Under the pieces are notes generated by a model. That model made no database searches, was not told where the DNA came from, and saw only the letters and a list, made by a program, of their open reading frames with translations. Both the position numbers and the translations under genes were made by a program. Below are positions 1 through 4,985 of a DNA stretch of 5,002 nt, piece by piece; position 1 is the stretch's first letter, and every line of letters begins with the position of its first letter. The stretch is from Deltaproteobacteria bacterium (GTDB lineage Bacteria > Desulfobacterota > DSM-4660 > Desulfatiglandales > B25-G16), in the NCBI GenBank assembly GCA_020355145.1, contig CP070660.1:3869-8870 (forward strand), read 5' to 3'.

Positions 1-1
1 G

Positions 2-238
2 CTCTTCGGCGATGTTCCCATGAACATTGAACTGCGGCTTTCAGTAGAAGACTCTCCAAACTCCGGTGGGGTGGTAATTGATGCAATAAGATGTTGTAAG
101 CTTGCACTGGACAGAGGTAAAGGGGGCATCCTATACTCTCCTTCCTCCTATTTTATGAAGCATCCCCCAAGACAGTATACAGATGATGAGGCATTCAGGC
201 TCACAGAAGATTTTATTCAGGGAAAAAGGGATGACTAG
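2..238 (+). CDS. ino1: myo-inositol-1-phosphate synthase, C-terminal end (5' partial)
   Basis: Only the last 78 codons are in the window; the reading frame is open from base 2, so the gene begins to the left. The visible segment reads LFGDVPMNIELRL, then SVEDSPNSGG, then a DAIRCCKLALDRG helix and a closing YFMKHPPRQYTDDEA segment. This is the C-terminal signature of bacterial and eukaryotic myo-inositol-1-phosphate synthases, which isomerise glucose 6-phosphate to inositol 1-phosphate with bound NAD in the cytoplasm. The SVEDSPNS block and the lysine in the following helix belong to the conserved active-site region of the family. The stop codon is TAG at 236-238. The next gene is on the same strand 86 nt downstream. 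Family assignment is firm; oligomeric state and exact product cannot be judged from this fragment. Confidence 0.93.
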   Translation, partial: LFGDVPMNIELRLSVEDSPNSGGVVIDAIRCCKLALDRGKGGILYSPSSYFMKHPPRQYTDDEAFRLTEDFIQGKRDD

Positions 239-281
239 AGACTGAATAGAGATATTTCCAATAGAGGAGATATAAACAGGA

Positions 282-310
282 TAAGGGCTGTCTAAAGGCC
301 CTTAATTTTT
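282..310 (+). terminator. terminator-like hairpin, possible attenuator before the lsrF-like gene
   Basis: TAAGGGC (282-288) pairs perfectly with GCCCTTA (298-304) across a 9-nt loop and is followed by five T residues at 306-310. This has the form of a short Rho-independent terminator. It ends only 14 nt before the ATG at 325 and directly abuts the AAGGAGG ribosome-binding site at 313-319. It could end transcripts from the inositol synthase gene, or attenuate transcription into the next gene. The 7-bp stem with four G:C pairs is modest, so partial readthrough is likely. Confidence 0.5.
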
Positions 311-324
311 AAAAGGAGGACTAA

Positions 325-1119
325 ATGGACTGGGGTATTGAAAACAGGCTTTCCAGATTAATCAGGGAAGATGGTCGCTGCCAGTTTTTGCCCGTAGATC
401 ACGGCTATTTCCAGGGCCCTACCAGTTGTCTGGAAAAACCATCAGAGACGATAAAGGGACTCCTCCCCTATGCTGATGGCCTCTTTGTTACCAGGGGTGT
501 ATTACGCTCATCGGTTCCCGCCAACTGCCAAACCCCAATCATCCTGAGGGTCTCAGGAGGTACCAGTATAATCGGCGCCGACTTATCCAATGAGACCATC
601 ACTACATCAATAGACGAGATCATTAGGCTCAATGCTGCTGCCGTTGGTATCTCTATCTTCGTGGGCTCTGAGTATGAGAAACAGACACTGACCAACCTTG
701 CCAGGCTTGTTGATCAGTGTGAAGGCTTTGGTATTCCCGTTATGGCCGTAACAGCAGTAGGCAAGGAATTGGAAAAAAGAGAGGCCAGATATCTTGGCCT
801 GAGCTCTCGAATTGCCGCTGAATTGGGAGCAAGGATTGTAAAGACCTATTACTGCCCCGAGGATTTTGAAAAGGTAACAGAGGGCTGTCCTGTCCCTGTT
901 GTTATCGCAGGCGGCCCGAAATGTGAGACAGAGCTTGAGGTATTTGAATTTGTCTATGATGGCATTCAGAAGGGGGCAATAGGGGTCAATCTGGGGAGAA
1001 ATGTCTGGCAAAGCCCCCATCCAGTCCCTATGATGAGGGCATTAAACGCCATCATTCATAAAAATTCAACACCAAAAGAGGCCCAGGGGCTTTTCGAGGA
1101 ACTAAGCAGTAAGCAGTAA
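325..1119 (+). CDS. LsrF/DhnA-family class I aldolase or thiolase
   Basis: This 264-residue cytoplasmic TIM-barrel protein resembles E. coli LsrF (3-hydroxy-5-phosphonooxypentane-2,4-dione thiolase) and, more distantly, DhnA-type class I fructose-bisphosphate aldolases. Blocks recalled from LsrF recur here in order: DWGIENRLSRL (2-12), VDHGYFQGPT (24-33), TRGVLRSSVP (56-65), GSEYE (114-118), KTYY (173-176), CPVPVVIAGG (188-197) and GRNVWQS (224-230). Lys173 in KTYY aligns with the Schiff-base lysine. E. coli LsrF has about 27 extra N-terminal residues; this protein begins near the DWG motif. The start ATG has an excellent AAGGAGG ribosome-binding site 5 nt upstream. No other lsr gene is visible, and the neighbours point to cyclitol or sugar-phosphate chemistry, so the LsrF substrate should not be assumed. 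The last four codons (SSKQ) and the stop lie inside a 7-base repeat array. Family confidence is high; substrate unknown. Confidence 0.9.
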   Translation: MDWGIENRLSRLIREDGRCQFLPVDHGYFQGPTSCLEKPSETIKGLLPYADGLFVTRGVLRSSVPANCQTPIILRVSGGTSIIGADLSNETITTSIDEIIRLNAAAVGISIFVGSEYEKQTLTNLARLVDQCEGFGIPVMAVTAVGKELEKREARYLGLSSRIAAELGARIVKTYYCPEDFEKVTEGCPVPVVIAGGPKCETELEVFEFVYDGIQKGAIGVNLGRNVWQSPHPVPMMRALNAIIHKNSTPKEAQGLFEELSSKQ

Positions 1120-1146
1120 GGAGTAGGGAGTGACAAATGACAAGTG
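1105..1146 (+). repeat. phased 7-base repeat array across a gene junction
   Basis: Six consecutive 7-base units fill 1105-1146. The array starts with two exact copies of AGCAGTA and drifts through purine-rich variants to ACAAGTG. It supplies the last four sense codons and the TAA stop of the aldolase gene. It also contains the Shine-Dalgarno-like AAGGAG and GGGAG in the gap, and a GTG at 1144 that could be mistaken for the start of the next gene. The layout resembles the short tandemly repeated (STRR-type) heptamers known from cyanobacterial intergenic regions, though no common origin is implied. Confidence 0.8.
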
Positions 1147-1155
1147 ATCGACACG

Positions 1156-2175
1156 ATGAAATGCGCAGTGTATTACAATAACCGGGATATAAGGCTGGAG
1201 GAAATCCCCGTACCCAAGATAGGGGCAGATGAGCTATTGGTACAAATGCATGCATGCGGGATATGTGGCAGTGATGTCCTCGAATGGTATAGGCTAAAAA
1301 AGGCCCCCTCTGTCCTCGGCCATGAGCTAACAGGGGAGATAGTCAAGGTAGGGAGAAATGTTAAAGGATATAAGGTGGGTGATCGGGTCTTTATCTCCCA
1401 CCATGTCCCCTGTAACACTTGCCGTTATTGCCTAAATAGTCACCATACAGTATGTGATACCTTAAGGAAAACAAACCTTGATCCAGGGGGATTTGCCGAA
1501 TTCATCAGGGTGCCAAGAATCAATGTTGACCGGGGGGTATTCCCTCTACCTCATGAAATCTCCTATGAAGAGGGAACGTTTATTGAGCCCTTGGCCTGTG
1601 TTCTGAGGGGCCAAAAAATTGCACACCTACAGCCAGACCAAACAGTCTTCATAATAGGGGGAGGGATTGCAGGACTACTCCATCTTAAACTGGCAAGGGC
1701 CTTGGGTGCAAGCTCTGTAGTGGTAACTGACATAAATAAGAGGCGTCTTGTATATGCTGAACAATTCGGGGCAAAGGCAACTATTCTGGCTGATGATAAC
1801 ACTGCCCAGTTGCTTAAAAGGGTCAATAATGGACGTCTGGCTGACCTGGTAATAGTTGCCGCTGGGGTCATAGAGGCAATTCATATGGCCTGGAAAACCG
1901 TTGATAGAGGTGGGACTGTCCTTATTTTCGCACCTACAGAGCCCGGTATCGATATCGCCCTGCCCCTATATGATATCTGGCATGACGGGATAGAAATTAC
2001 CACCTCGTATGCCGGCTCTCCCTCAGATATAATTGAGGCAATAGGATTGATCAGGTCAAAGGCTATTATTGTAAAGGATATGATAACCCATCGTCTCCCA
2101 CTCGCCAGGGCAGGGGAAGGGTTCTCCCTCGTTCAAAGGGCCCAAGATTCAATCAAGGTAATTATCGAGCCATGA
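1156..2175 (+). CDS. zinc-dependent medium-chain alcohol/polyol dehydrogenase
   Basis: This 339-residue protein is a medium-chain dehydrogenase/reductase of the sorbitol/threonine dehydrogenase type, expected to oxidise a polyol or secondary alcohol with NAD in the cytoplasm. The GroES-like domain carries catalytic-zinc ligands Cys37 (CGICGSD), His56-Glu57 (LGHELTG) and Glu144 (IEPLAC). The structural-zinc lobe has Cys86, Cys89, Cys92 and Cys100. The Rossmann domain has GGGIAG at 168-173 and Asp192 after the second strand, which favours NAD over NADP. Length is normal for the family. I chose ATG 1156 because MKCAVYY matches the usual family N-terminus. The in-frame GTG at 1144 would add four residues but lies in the 7-base repeat array, and neither start has a well-spaced ribosome-binding site. 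The gap after the aldolase stop is 36 nt, suggesting co-transcription. Substrate is unknown; an inositol, sugar or sugar-phosphate alcohol is an inference from context. Confidence 0.92.
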   Translation: MKCAVYYNNRDIRLEEIPVPKIGADELLVQMHACGICGSDVLEWYRLKKAPSVLGHELTGEIVKVGRNVKGYKVGDRVFISHHVPCNTCRYCLNSHHTVCDTLRKTNLDPGGFAEFIRVPRINVDRGVFPLPHEISYEEGTFIEPLACVLRGQKIAHLQPDQTVFIIGGGIAGLLHLKLARALGASSVVVTDINKRRLVYAEQFGAKATILADDNTAQLLKRVNNGRLADLVIVAAGVIEAIHMAWKTVDRGGTVLIFAPTEPGIDIALPLYDIWHDGIEITTSYAGSPSDIIEAIGLIRSKAIIVKDMITHRLPLARAGEGFSLVQRAQDSIKVIIEP

Positions 2176-2207
2176 GCTCTTTCTCCATAACTGATCACGG
2201 CGTAATC

Positions 2208-2441
2208 GGGTAATGAGGCATTCTCTTCAGTTCCGAGGCTCCCGGCCTGGTCTTTTCAACGACTTATCTGCGGGGGAGTTTTATCCCCTCCGCATTGTCC
2301 CGCAAGCAGGACCTGCGGTTTCCCTCATTGATAAGTCATGAAAAGCACGGCGGCCTCCGACTCGGCCGAGCCTTCGACCCGAGCTCAGGCCGAGGGGCTC
2401 ATCGCGGGCTGCCAGTCATTTCAGAAAAGGCCTCATTACCC
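2208..2441. repeat. 234-bp element with inverted ends and nested stems (MITE-like)
   Basis: GGGTAATGAGGC at 2208-2219 is the perfect 12-bp reverse complement of 2430-2441, and the match continues inward imperfectly for about 7 more bases. Inside is a second inverted pair: 2252-2268 (ending GACTTATC) against 2330-2345 (GATAAGTC followed by TGAAAAG). A third, imperfect hairpin lies at 2270-2293 (GCGG and CCGC with G/C-rich flanks), then a small stem CCGCA/TGCGG at 2300-2318. A 10-bp perfect palindrome CTCGGCCGAG is at 2361-2370. No open reading frame is present. The architecture fits a miniature inverted-repeat element or a folded non-coding RNA. I could not identify a clear target-site duplication, so the mobile-element reading is tentative. 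Confidence 0.55.
2380..2395 (-). repeat. GC-rich dispersed repeat word, inverted copy
   Basis: CGAGCTCAGGCCGAGG here is the reverse complement, apart from one extra base, of CCTCGGCCATGAGCTCG at 2659-2675. Its core (TGAGCTC) also occurs at the dehydrogenase stop codon. The copy sits inside the right half of the 2208-2441 element. Confidence 0.6.
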
Positions 2442-2599
2442 ATTAATAAAATGCCGAATGTTACAACCCTCTGACCACTTACCTTTTACATCTTTCCGCC
2501 CTCAGTAAACCGATCAGTTAGTGTTCTTGCTTCTAGCTCCCTTAATCTCCCTCGAGCTTTCTCACCCTGCAGTCTCTGCCGGAATAGCAGCCTGGTAAC

Positions 2600-2652
2600 C
2601 TAAGTCCTTCGATTCATAAGTTCGATTACGAACTTATTTACTCAGGACTTAG
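2600..2652. repeat. two-tier perfect hairpin / cruciform
   Basis: An outer 9-bp perfect stem (CTAAGTCCT 2600-2608 with AGGACTTAG 2644-2652) encloses an inner 9-bp perfect stem (ATAAGTTCG 2616-2624 with CGAACTTAT 2629-2637) closed by a 4-nt loop ATTA. The two are separated by unpaired segments of 7 and 6 nt. No T-tract follows on either strand, so it is not a standard terminator. It could be a protein-binding double palindrome, an RNA structure or part of a repeat. Confidence 0.75.
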
Positions 2653-2658
2653 TGCTGT

Positions 2659-2675
2659 CCTCGGCCATGAGCTCG
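2659..2675 (+). repeat. GC-rich dispersed repeat word, direct copy
   Basis: CCTCGGCCATGAGCTCG is the inverted partner of 2380-2395. It shares the 11-mer GCCATGAGCTC with 2169-2179, which overlaps the stop codon of the dehydrogenase gene. Just downstream, AGCTCGG (2670-2676) can pair with CCGAGCT (2700-2706), enclosing a near-palindrome around 2684-2701. Confidence 0.6.
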
Positions 2676-2809
2676 GGCCGAATGGAGTGAACAGTTCCTC
2701 CGAGCTAACTCGTTAAAATACGTCACTGTATTTGCGAATCGAATCACTAAGCCTGTCCCTATCTCCAGTACCTTATCCCCCCTCGAGCCGATCTAATGGA
2801 TGTAGTGCA

Positions 2810-2848
2810 AAAAATGTGTAGCGAATCAAGGGAAAAATGTGGTAGTAT
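2810..2848 (+). promoter_or_regulatory. weak promoter candidate with direct repeat
   Basis: TG-G-TAGTAT at 2840-2848 matches an extended -10 element (TGn followed by a 4/6 match to TATAAT); no good -35 is seen. The 9-mer AAAAATGTG occurs at 2810-2818 and 2833-2841, 23 bp apart, each followed by a TAG-containing triplet within a base or two, and could be a tandem operator. A transcription start near 2855 would suit a coding start at 2888 better than one at 2861. Sequence-only prediction. Confidence 0.3.
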
Positions 2849-2887
2849 TAGGGTTAAGAAATGTTTAAAGAGAAAGTCTTGTTCTAC

Positions 2888-3217
2888 ATGATCTATAGTG
2901 CATATTTTCGCCTCTATGAAGAGCTGAACGATTATCTCCCTGCTGAAAGAAGAAAGACAACCTTCACCCTATCCTTAAGAGATCCAACCACTATTAAAGA
3001 GGCAATTTGCCTCCTGGGGGTGCCACCCGAGGAGGTTGATCTTGTCCTTGTCAACGGTGAATCCGTTCCTTTCAACCACACTATCAGCGAGGGAGACAGA
3101 ATCAGCATATACCCTATTTTTGAGTCCCTGGACATCAGCAAGGTAACAAGGCTCAGGGATAAACCACTAATTAAATTGGTTAAGGATTCAAAAAACCTAA
3201 ATCTTGAAGGGAGATAA
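2888..3217 (+). CDS. stand-alone Mut7-C-type ubiquitin-like (MoaD/ThiS-fold) protein
   Basis: The 109-residue product matches the N-terminal ubiquitin-like domain that normally precedes the Mut7-C RNase domain. Visible blocks are AYFRLYEELNDYLP (5-18), a TTIKEAICLLGVPPEEVDL region (34-52), the strand-loop VLVNGESVPF (53-62), and GDRISIYPIFESLDIS (69-84). It then stops about 25 residues later, where longer homologues continue into the Mut7-C nuclease, so the RNase domain is absent. The C-terminus ends LEGR, not Gly-Gly, so E1-dependent conjugation or thiocarboxylation like ThiS/MoaD is unlikely. I chose ATG 2888 because the family begins a few residues before the AYFRLY strand. ATG 2861 gives nine extra residues (MFKEKVLFY) with no family support; both starts have weak ribosome-binding sites. 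It is first in a tight operon, with the next gene 2 nt downstream. Biochemical role unknown. Confidence 0.82.
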   Translation: MIYSAYFRLYEELNDYLPAERRKTTFTLSLRDPTTIKEAICLLGVPPEEVDLVLVNGESVPFNHTISEGDRISIYPIFESLDISKVTRLRDKPLIKLVKDSKNLNLEGR

Positions 3218-3219
3218 AA

Positions 3220-3501
3220 ATGGCCAGAAAGAAGATCGATGAAAAAATAAGGAAAAAGGTCATCGAGGCACATGCGAGTGGACAACCCATGAGAAAGATA
3301 GCCAAAGAATATGGGGTAGGTCTCTCAACCGTCCACAGAATAGTCAAAGAGAAGGGTCCACAAAAGGTTCGAAAAAAGATCACTAAAGGGACTAGCAAGG
3401 CGGAAAGGCTAAGGAGGATAGGGGAACTTGAAAGAAAGATAGCTGAACTGGAAGCGAAGATCCTTGACCTAGAGGCCAAGAAAGGGTCATGGGGAAGATA
3501 A
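3220..3501 (+). CDS. small helix-turn-helix protein with C-terminal coiled coil
   Basis: This 93-residue, very lysine/arginine-rich protein has two parts. Residues 5-44 form a resolvase/transposase-like helix-turn-helix: helix DEKIRKKVIEAHASG, second helix MRKIAKEYG, turn, then recognition helix STVHRIVKEK. Residues 60-88 form a coiled coil with Leu64, Ile67, Leu70, Ile74, Leu77, Ile81 and Leu84 on heptad a/d positions, suggesting dimerisation. There is no catalytic recombinase domain, so it is more likely a DNA-binding regulator or accessory protein than an enzyme. The ATG lies 2 nt after the upstream stop and has a GGGAG ribosome-binding site at 3209-3213. Its 3' end overlaps the following gene by 13 nt. 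A role as the operon's own regulator is plausible but unproven. It could also be a domesticated transposase remnant. Confidence 0.82.
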   Translation: MARKKIDEKIRKKVIEAHASGQPMRKIAKEYGVGLSTVHRIVKEKGPQKVRKKITKGTSKAERLRRIGELERKIAELEAKILDLEAKKGSWGR

Positions 3502-3980
3502 TAAAGATCCCGACAATCTTTATCCACGGGCAAGAAAGTAGCATCAAGGGAACAAAAGGTCTATTTTTTAGAGAACACTTCCCGGAGATGATTATCCCGG
3601 ACTTTGTGGGTGATGTATCAACCAGGATGTCAAAACTGAACGAGATCCTCATAGATAAAAGGGGGGTGATTATGATAGGCTCTTCCTTAGGTGGGTTGAT
3701 GGCCGCCTTATATGCGTTTCAAAATCAGGACAGGATAAAAAGACTCATCCTCCTTGCCCCAGCCCTTAACCATCCTGAGTTCACCCCACGTCTATCGGAA
3801 AAACTCACGCTCCCTGTTTATATCTTTCATGGAAAGGCGGACGAACTTATTCCCCCAAAGTTGATTCAGACAATCGCCGAAAGGGTCTTTACTCATTTAA
3901 CCTTTACTATGGTGGATGATGACCACCGCCTATCCAGGACATTTACCTCAATCGATTGGCCCCAACTTCTATCCGATTAA
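3489..3980 (+). CDS. minimal YqiA-like alpha/beta hydrolase
   Basis: The 163-residue product is a compact alpha/beta-hydrolase-fold serine hydrolase, probably a cytoplasmic esterase or thioesterase-like enzyme. Seen in order are the oxyanion-side HGQESS strand-loop (13-18), the nucleophile elbow GSSLGG (64-69, Ser66), the YIFHGKADELIPP segment with the acid Asp118, and DDDHRLS with His146. The catalytic triad is therefore complete. It resembles E. coli YqiA and related small hydrolases (about 190 residues) but is shorter, with almost no lid between the elbow and the acid strand. There is no signal peptide. The ATG overlaps the helix-turn-helix gene by 13 nt, so translational coupling is likely; the ribosome-binding site (AAAGGG) is close and weak. 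The substrate is unknown. Confidence 0.85.
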   Translation: MGKIIKIPTIFIHGQESSIKGTKGLFFREHFPEMIIPDFVGDVSTRMSKLNEILIDKRGVIMIGSSLGGLMAALYAFQNQDRIKRLILLAPALNHPEFTPRLSEKLTLPVYIFHGKADELIPPKLIQTIAERVFTHLTFTMVDDDHRLSRTFTSIDWPQLLSD

Positions 3981-3990
3981 CCATACACGG

Positions 3991-4062
3991 TACTGGATTA
4001 TTGGAGTATTGATTTTGTATTTTTCCATTACTCCCTTTCTCCATTCTTCCTTACTTTGCACT
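3991..4062. repeat. convergent-gene gap of opposed 8-base repeats, with weak bidirectional hairpin
   Basis: The gap between the hydrolase and the HNH gene is built of 8-base units. The left part is TGG-containing (TACTGGAT, TATTGGAG and related). The right part is its pyrimidine-rich counterpart (TTCCATTA, CTCCCTTT, CTCCATTC and related). The halves can fold: GGAGTATTG at 4003-4011 pairs with CATTACTCC at 4026-4034 with one mismatch across a 14-nt loop. This could weakly terminate both convergent genes, but no clean T-tract follows on the plus strand. The 8-base phase seems to continue into the last codons of the HNH gene. Confidence 0.6.
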
Positions 4063-4585
4063 ATTCCTCCAACTCCACATTCCAGTAAATATAATCCCTC
4101 CATGACTGGGGCAAATGCTTAAACCCTAATGTGATCGTTAGGATGGGCAGCCATTCTGGCCTTTTCGGTTTCCTGATCAAGGTCATTGAGACCTCTGATG
4201 GAATCCTCCCCCCCTTCCTTTTATTGCACTCAATACAACAGGTAACGATATTTCCCCATTCTGTCTTACCTCCTCTTGCCCTGGGCAAAACGTGATCCCA
4301 GGTTAGGTCAGTTGGAGGGAATATCCTGCCACAGTACTGACACCTGTAATTATCCCTAATGTAGATATTCTGTCTGCTAAATCTCACTGGTGTCTTTGGC
4401 CTTTTTACAAGTCTTAAAAGCCGGACAACCGCGGGCAATTTAATGGAAAAAGATACTGAATGGATCTCCCTGTTATACTCTTCAATCACCTCCACCTTAC
4501 CCAGGGTGAGCATAATAATTGCCCTCTTCCAGTTGATAACCTTAAGAGGTTCGTAAGTAATATTTAAAAGGAGTACCTGTTCCAT
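4061..4585 (-). CDS. HNH endonuclease-family protein
   Basis: This 174-residue protein has the layout of a widespread bacterial HNH family. An N-terminal domain opens with VLLLNITYEPLKVINWKRA and a GKVEVIEEY strand, followed by a zinc-ribbon-type HNH nuclease domain. Metal-binding cysteines are CQYC (82-85) and CIEC (117-120). The nuclease residues are Asp97-His98 in LTWDHVLPRARGG, Asn112 in the WGNIV segment and Asn121 in ECNKRKGG. All key HNH residues are therefore present, and a metal-dependent DNA endonuclease is predicted, though the cellular role of this family is not established. I start at ATG 4585 because MEQVLLLN fits the family; a TTG at 4600 would add five residues, and neither has a good ribosome-binding site. 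The last residues (VELEE) are encoded by sequence in phase with the adjoining 8-base repeats. It is transcribed toward the hydrolase gene and stands alone. Confidence 0.9.
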   Translation of the reverse strand: MEQVLLLNITYEPLKVINWKRAIIMLTLGKVEVIEEYNREIHSVSFSIKLPAVVRLLRLVKRPKTPVRFSRQNIYIRDNYRCQYCGRIFPPTDLTWDHVLPRARGGKTEWGNIVTCCIECNKRKGGRIPSEVSMTLIRKPKRPEWLPILTITLGFKHLPQSWRDYIYWNVELEE

Positions 4586-4600
4586 CCCGAAAAAACCCAA

Positions 4601-4629
4601 GTGAGTTAAAGTGCCTAAAGTGAGCTAAA
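4601..4629 (-). repeat. 9-10-base repeat array upstream of the HNH gene
   Basis: Three units follow each other: GTGAGTTAAA (4601-4610), GTGCCTAAA (4611-4619) and GTGAGCTAAA (4620-4629), with a partial fourth. They lie in what should be the 5' leader of the minus-strand HNH gene, starting 15 nt before its ATG. Confidence 0.75.
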
Positions 4630-4641
4630 GTTGTAATAATT

Positions 4642-4665
4642 CCTAATTTCCTCAATCCCTCAATT
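4642..4665. repeat. 8-base repeat array between HNH gene and tRNA
   Basis: Three adjoining 8-base units: CCTAATTT, CCTCAATC and CCTCAATT. With the neighbouring 9-10-base array it takes up most of the gap between the HNH gene and tRNA-Pro. I see no clear promoter here. Confidence 0.65.
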
Positions 4666-4696
4666 TTAAGTGATCAACCCAACAAACCAATGACAC

Positions 4697-4773
<77 letters not shown>

Positions 4774-4850
4774 AATAATTTAACGTCCTGATTTTCTGCA
4801 ACTTATTGAAATCAGTAATAATTTTATGGCAGTTGATTCACGCCATCCAC

Positions 4851-4985
4851 ATGGAATGATGGAATAACGGAATACTGGGAAAAGCGGAAAAGATCATTTT
4901 CTATCTGCTGTCTATCCGCTCATTCACTTTGTTCAGGACAAGTTCACCCATCATTCCACTGTTCCATTGTTCCACTATTCCATTT
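4851..4985. repeat. inverted pair of 8-base repeat arrays (long imperfect hairpin)
   Basis: The left arm has five 8-base units at 4853-4892 (GGAATGAT, GGAATAAC, GGAATACT and two more). The right arm has four at 4954-4985 (TTCCACTG, TTCCATTG, TTCCACTA, TTCCATTT). The arms are opposed: 4851-4878 and 4956-4983 are reverse complements at 22 of 28 positions, and several mismatches would be G-U pairs in RNA. Inside, AGCGGA (4883-4888) pairs with TCCGCT (4915-4920), and GAAAA (4887-4891) with TTTTC (4897-4901). The segment is upstream of tRNA-Pro on its strand. No gene is seen from 4774 to the window end. Confidence 0.75.

Larger units (their letters stand above)
2176..2860. other. 685-bp non-coding, structure-rich intergenic region
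   Basis: I find no convincing reading frame, tRNA or recognisable structured RNA in this stretch. It has GC-rich patches (around 2345-2410 and 2655-2705) alternating with AT-rich ones. It holds the inverted-end element at 2208-2441, the double hairpin at 2600-2652, repeated words containing GAGCTC in both orientations, and a small hairpin with AAATAC (2716-2721) facing GTATTT (2728-2733). Its far right end carries a promoter candidate for the next operon. It separates two plus-strand operons and may include a decayed mobile or repetitive element. Confidence 0.7.

Noticed and set aside
468..1020. Minus-strand open frames opposite the aldolase gene (468-695 and 607-1020)
   Set aside because: They lie wholly antisense to a well-conserved gene, show no recognisable family features and lack plausible ribosome-binding sites.
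1052..1884. Minus-strand open frames opposite the dehydrogenase gene and its upstream gap
   Set aside because: Antisense shadows of the zinc dehydrogenase gene, with no recognisable domains.
2176..2860. Possible known non-coding RNA (tmRNA, RNase P, 6S) in the large gap
   Set aside because: None of the conserved cores of these RNAs could be recognised on either strand; only generic stem-loops are seen.
2932..3652. Minus-strand open frames opposite the ubiquitin-like, HTH and hydrolase genes
   Set aside because: The plus-strand frames have clear domains and operon spacing; the antisense frames are low-complexity and unrecognisable.
3916..4122. 68-residue plus-strand frame across the hydrolase end and the convergent gap
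   Set aside because: It overlaps two supported genes, its middle is translated repeat sequence, and it has no family resemblance.
4774..4830. Promoter for the minus-strand tRNA-Pro
   Set aside because: TTGCAG- and TAAATT-like hexamers exist on the minus strand, but their spacing (13 bp) is wrong and alternatives are no better.
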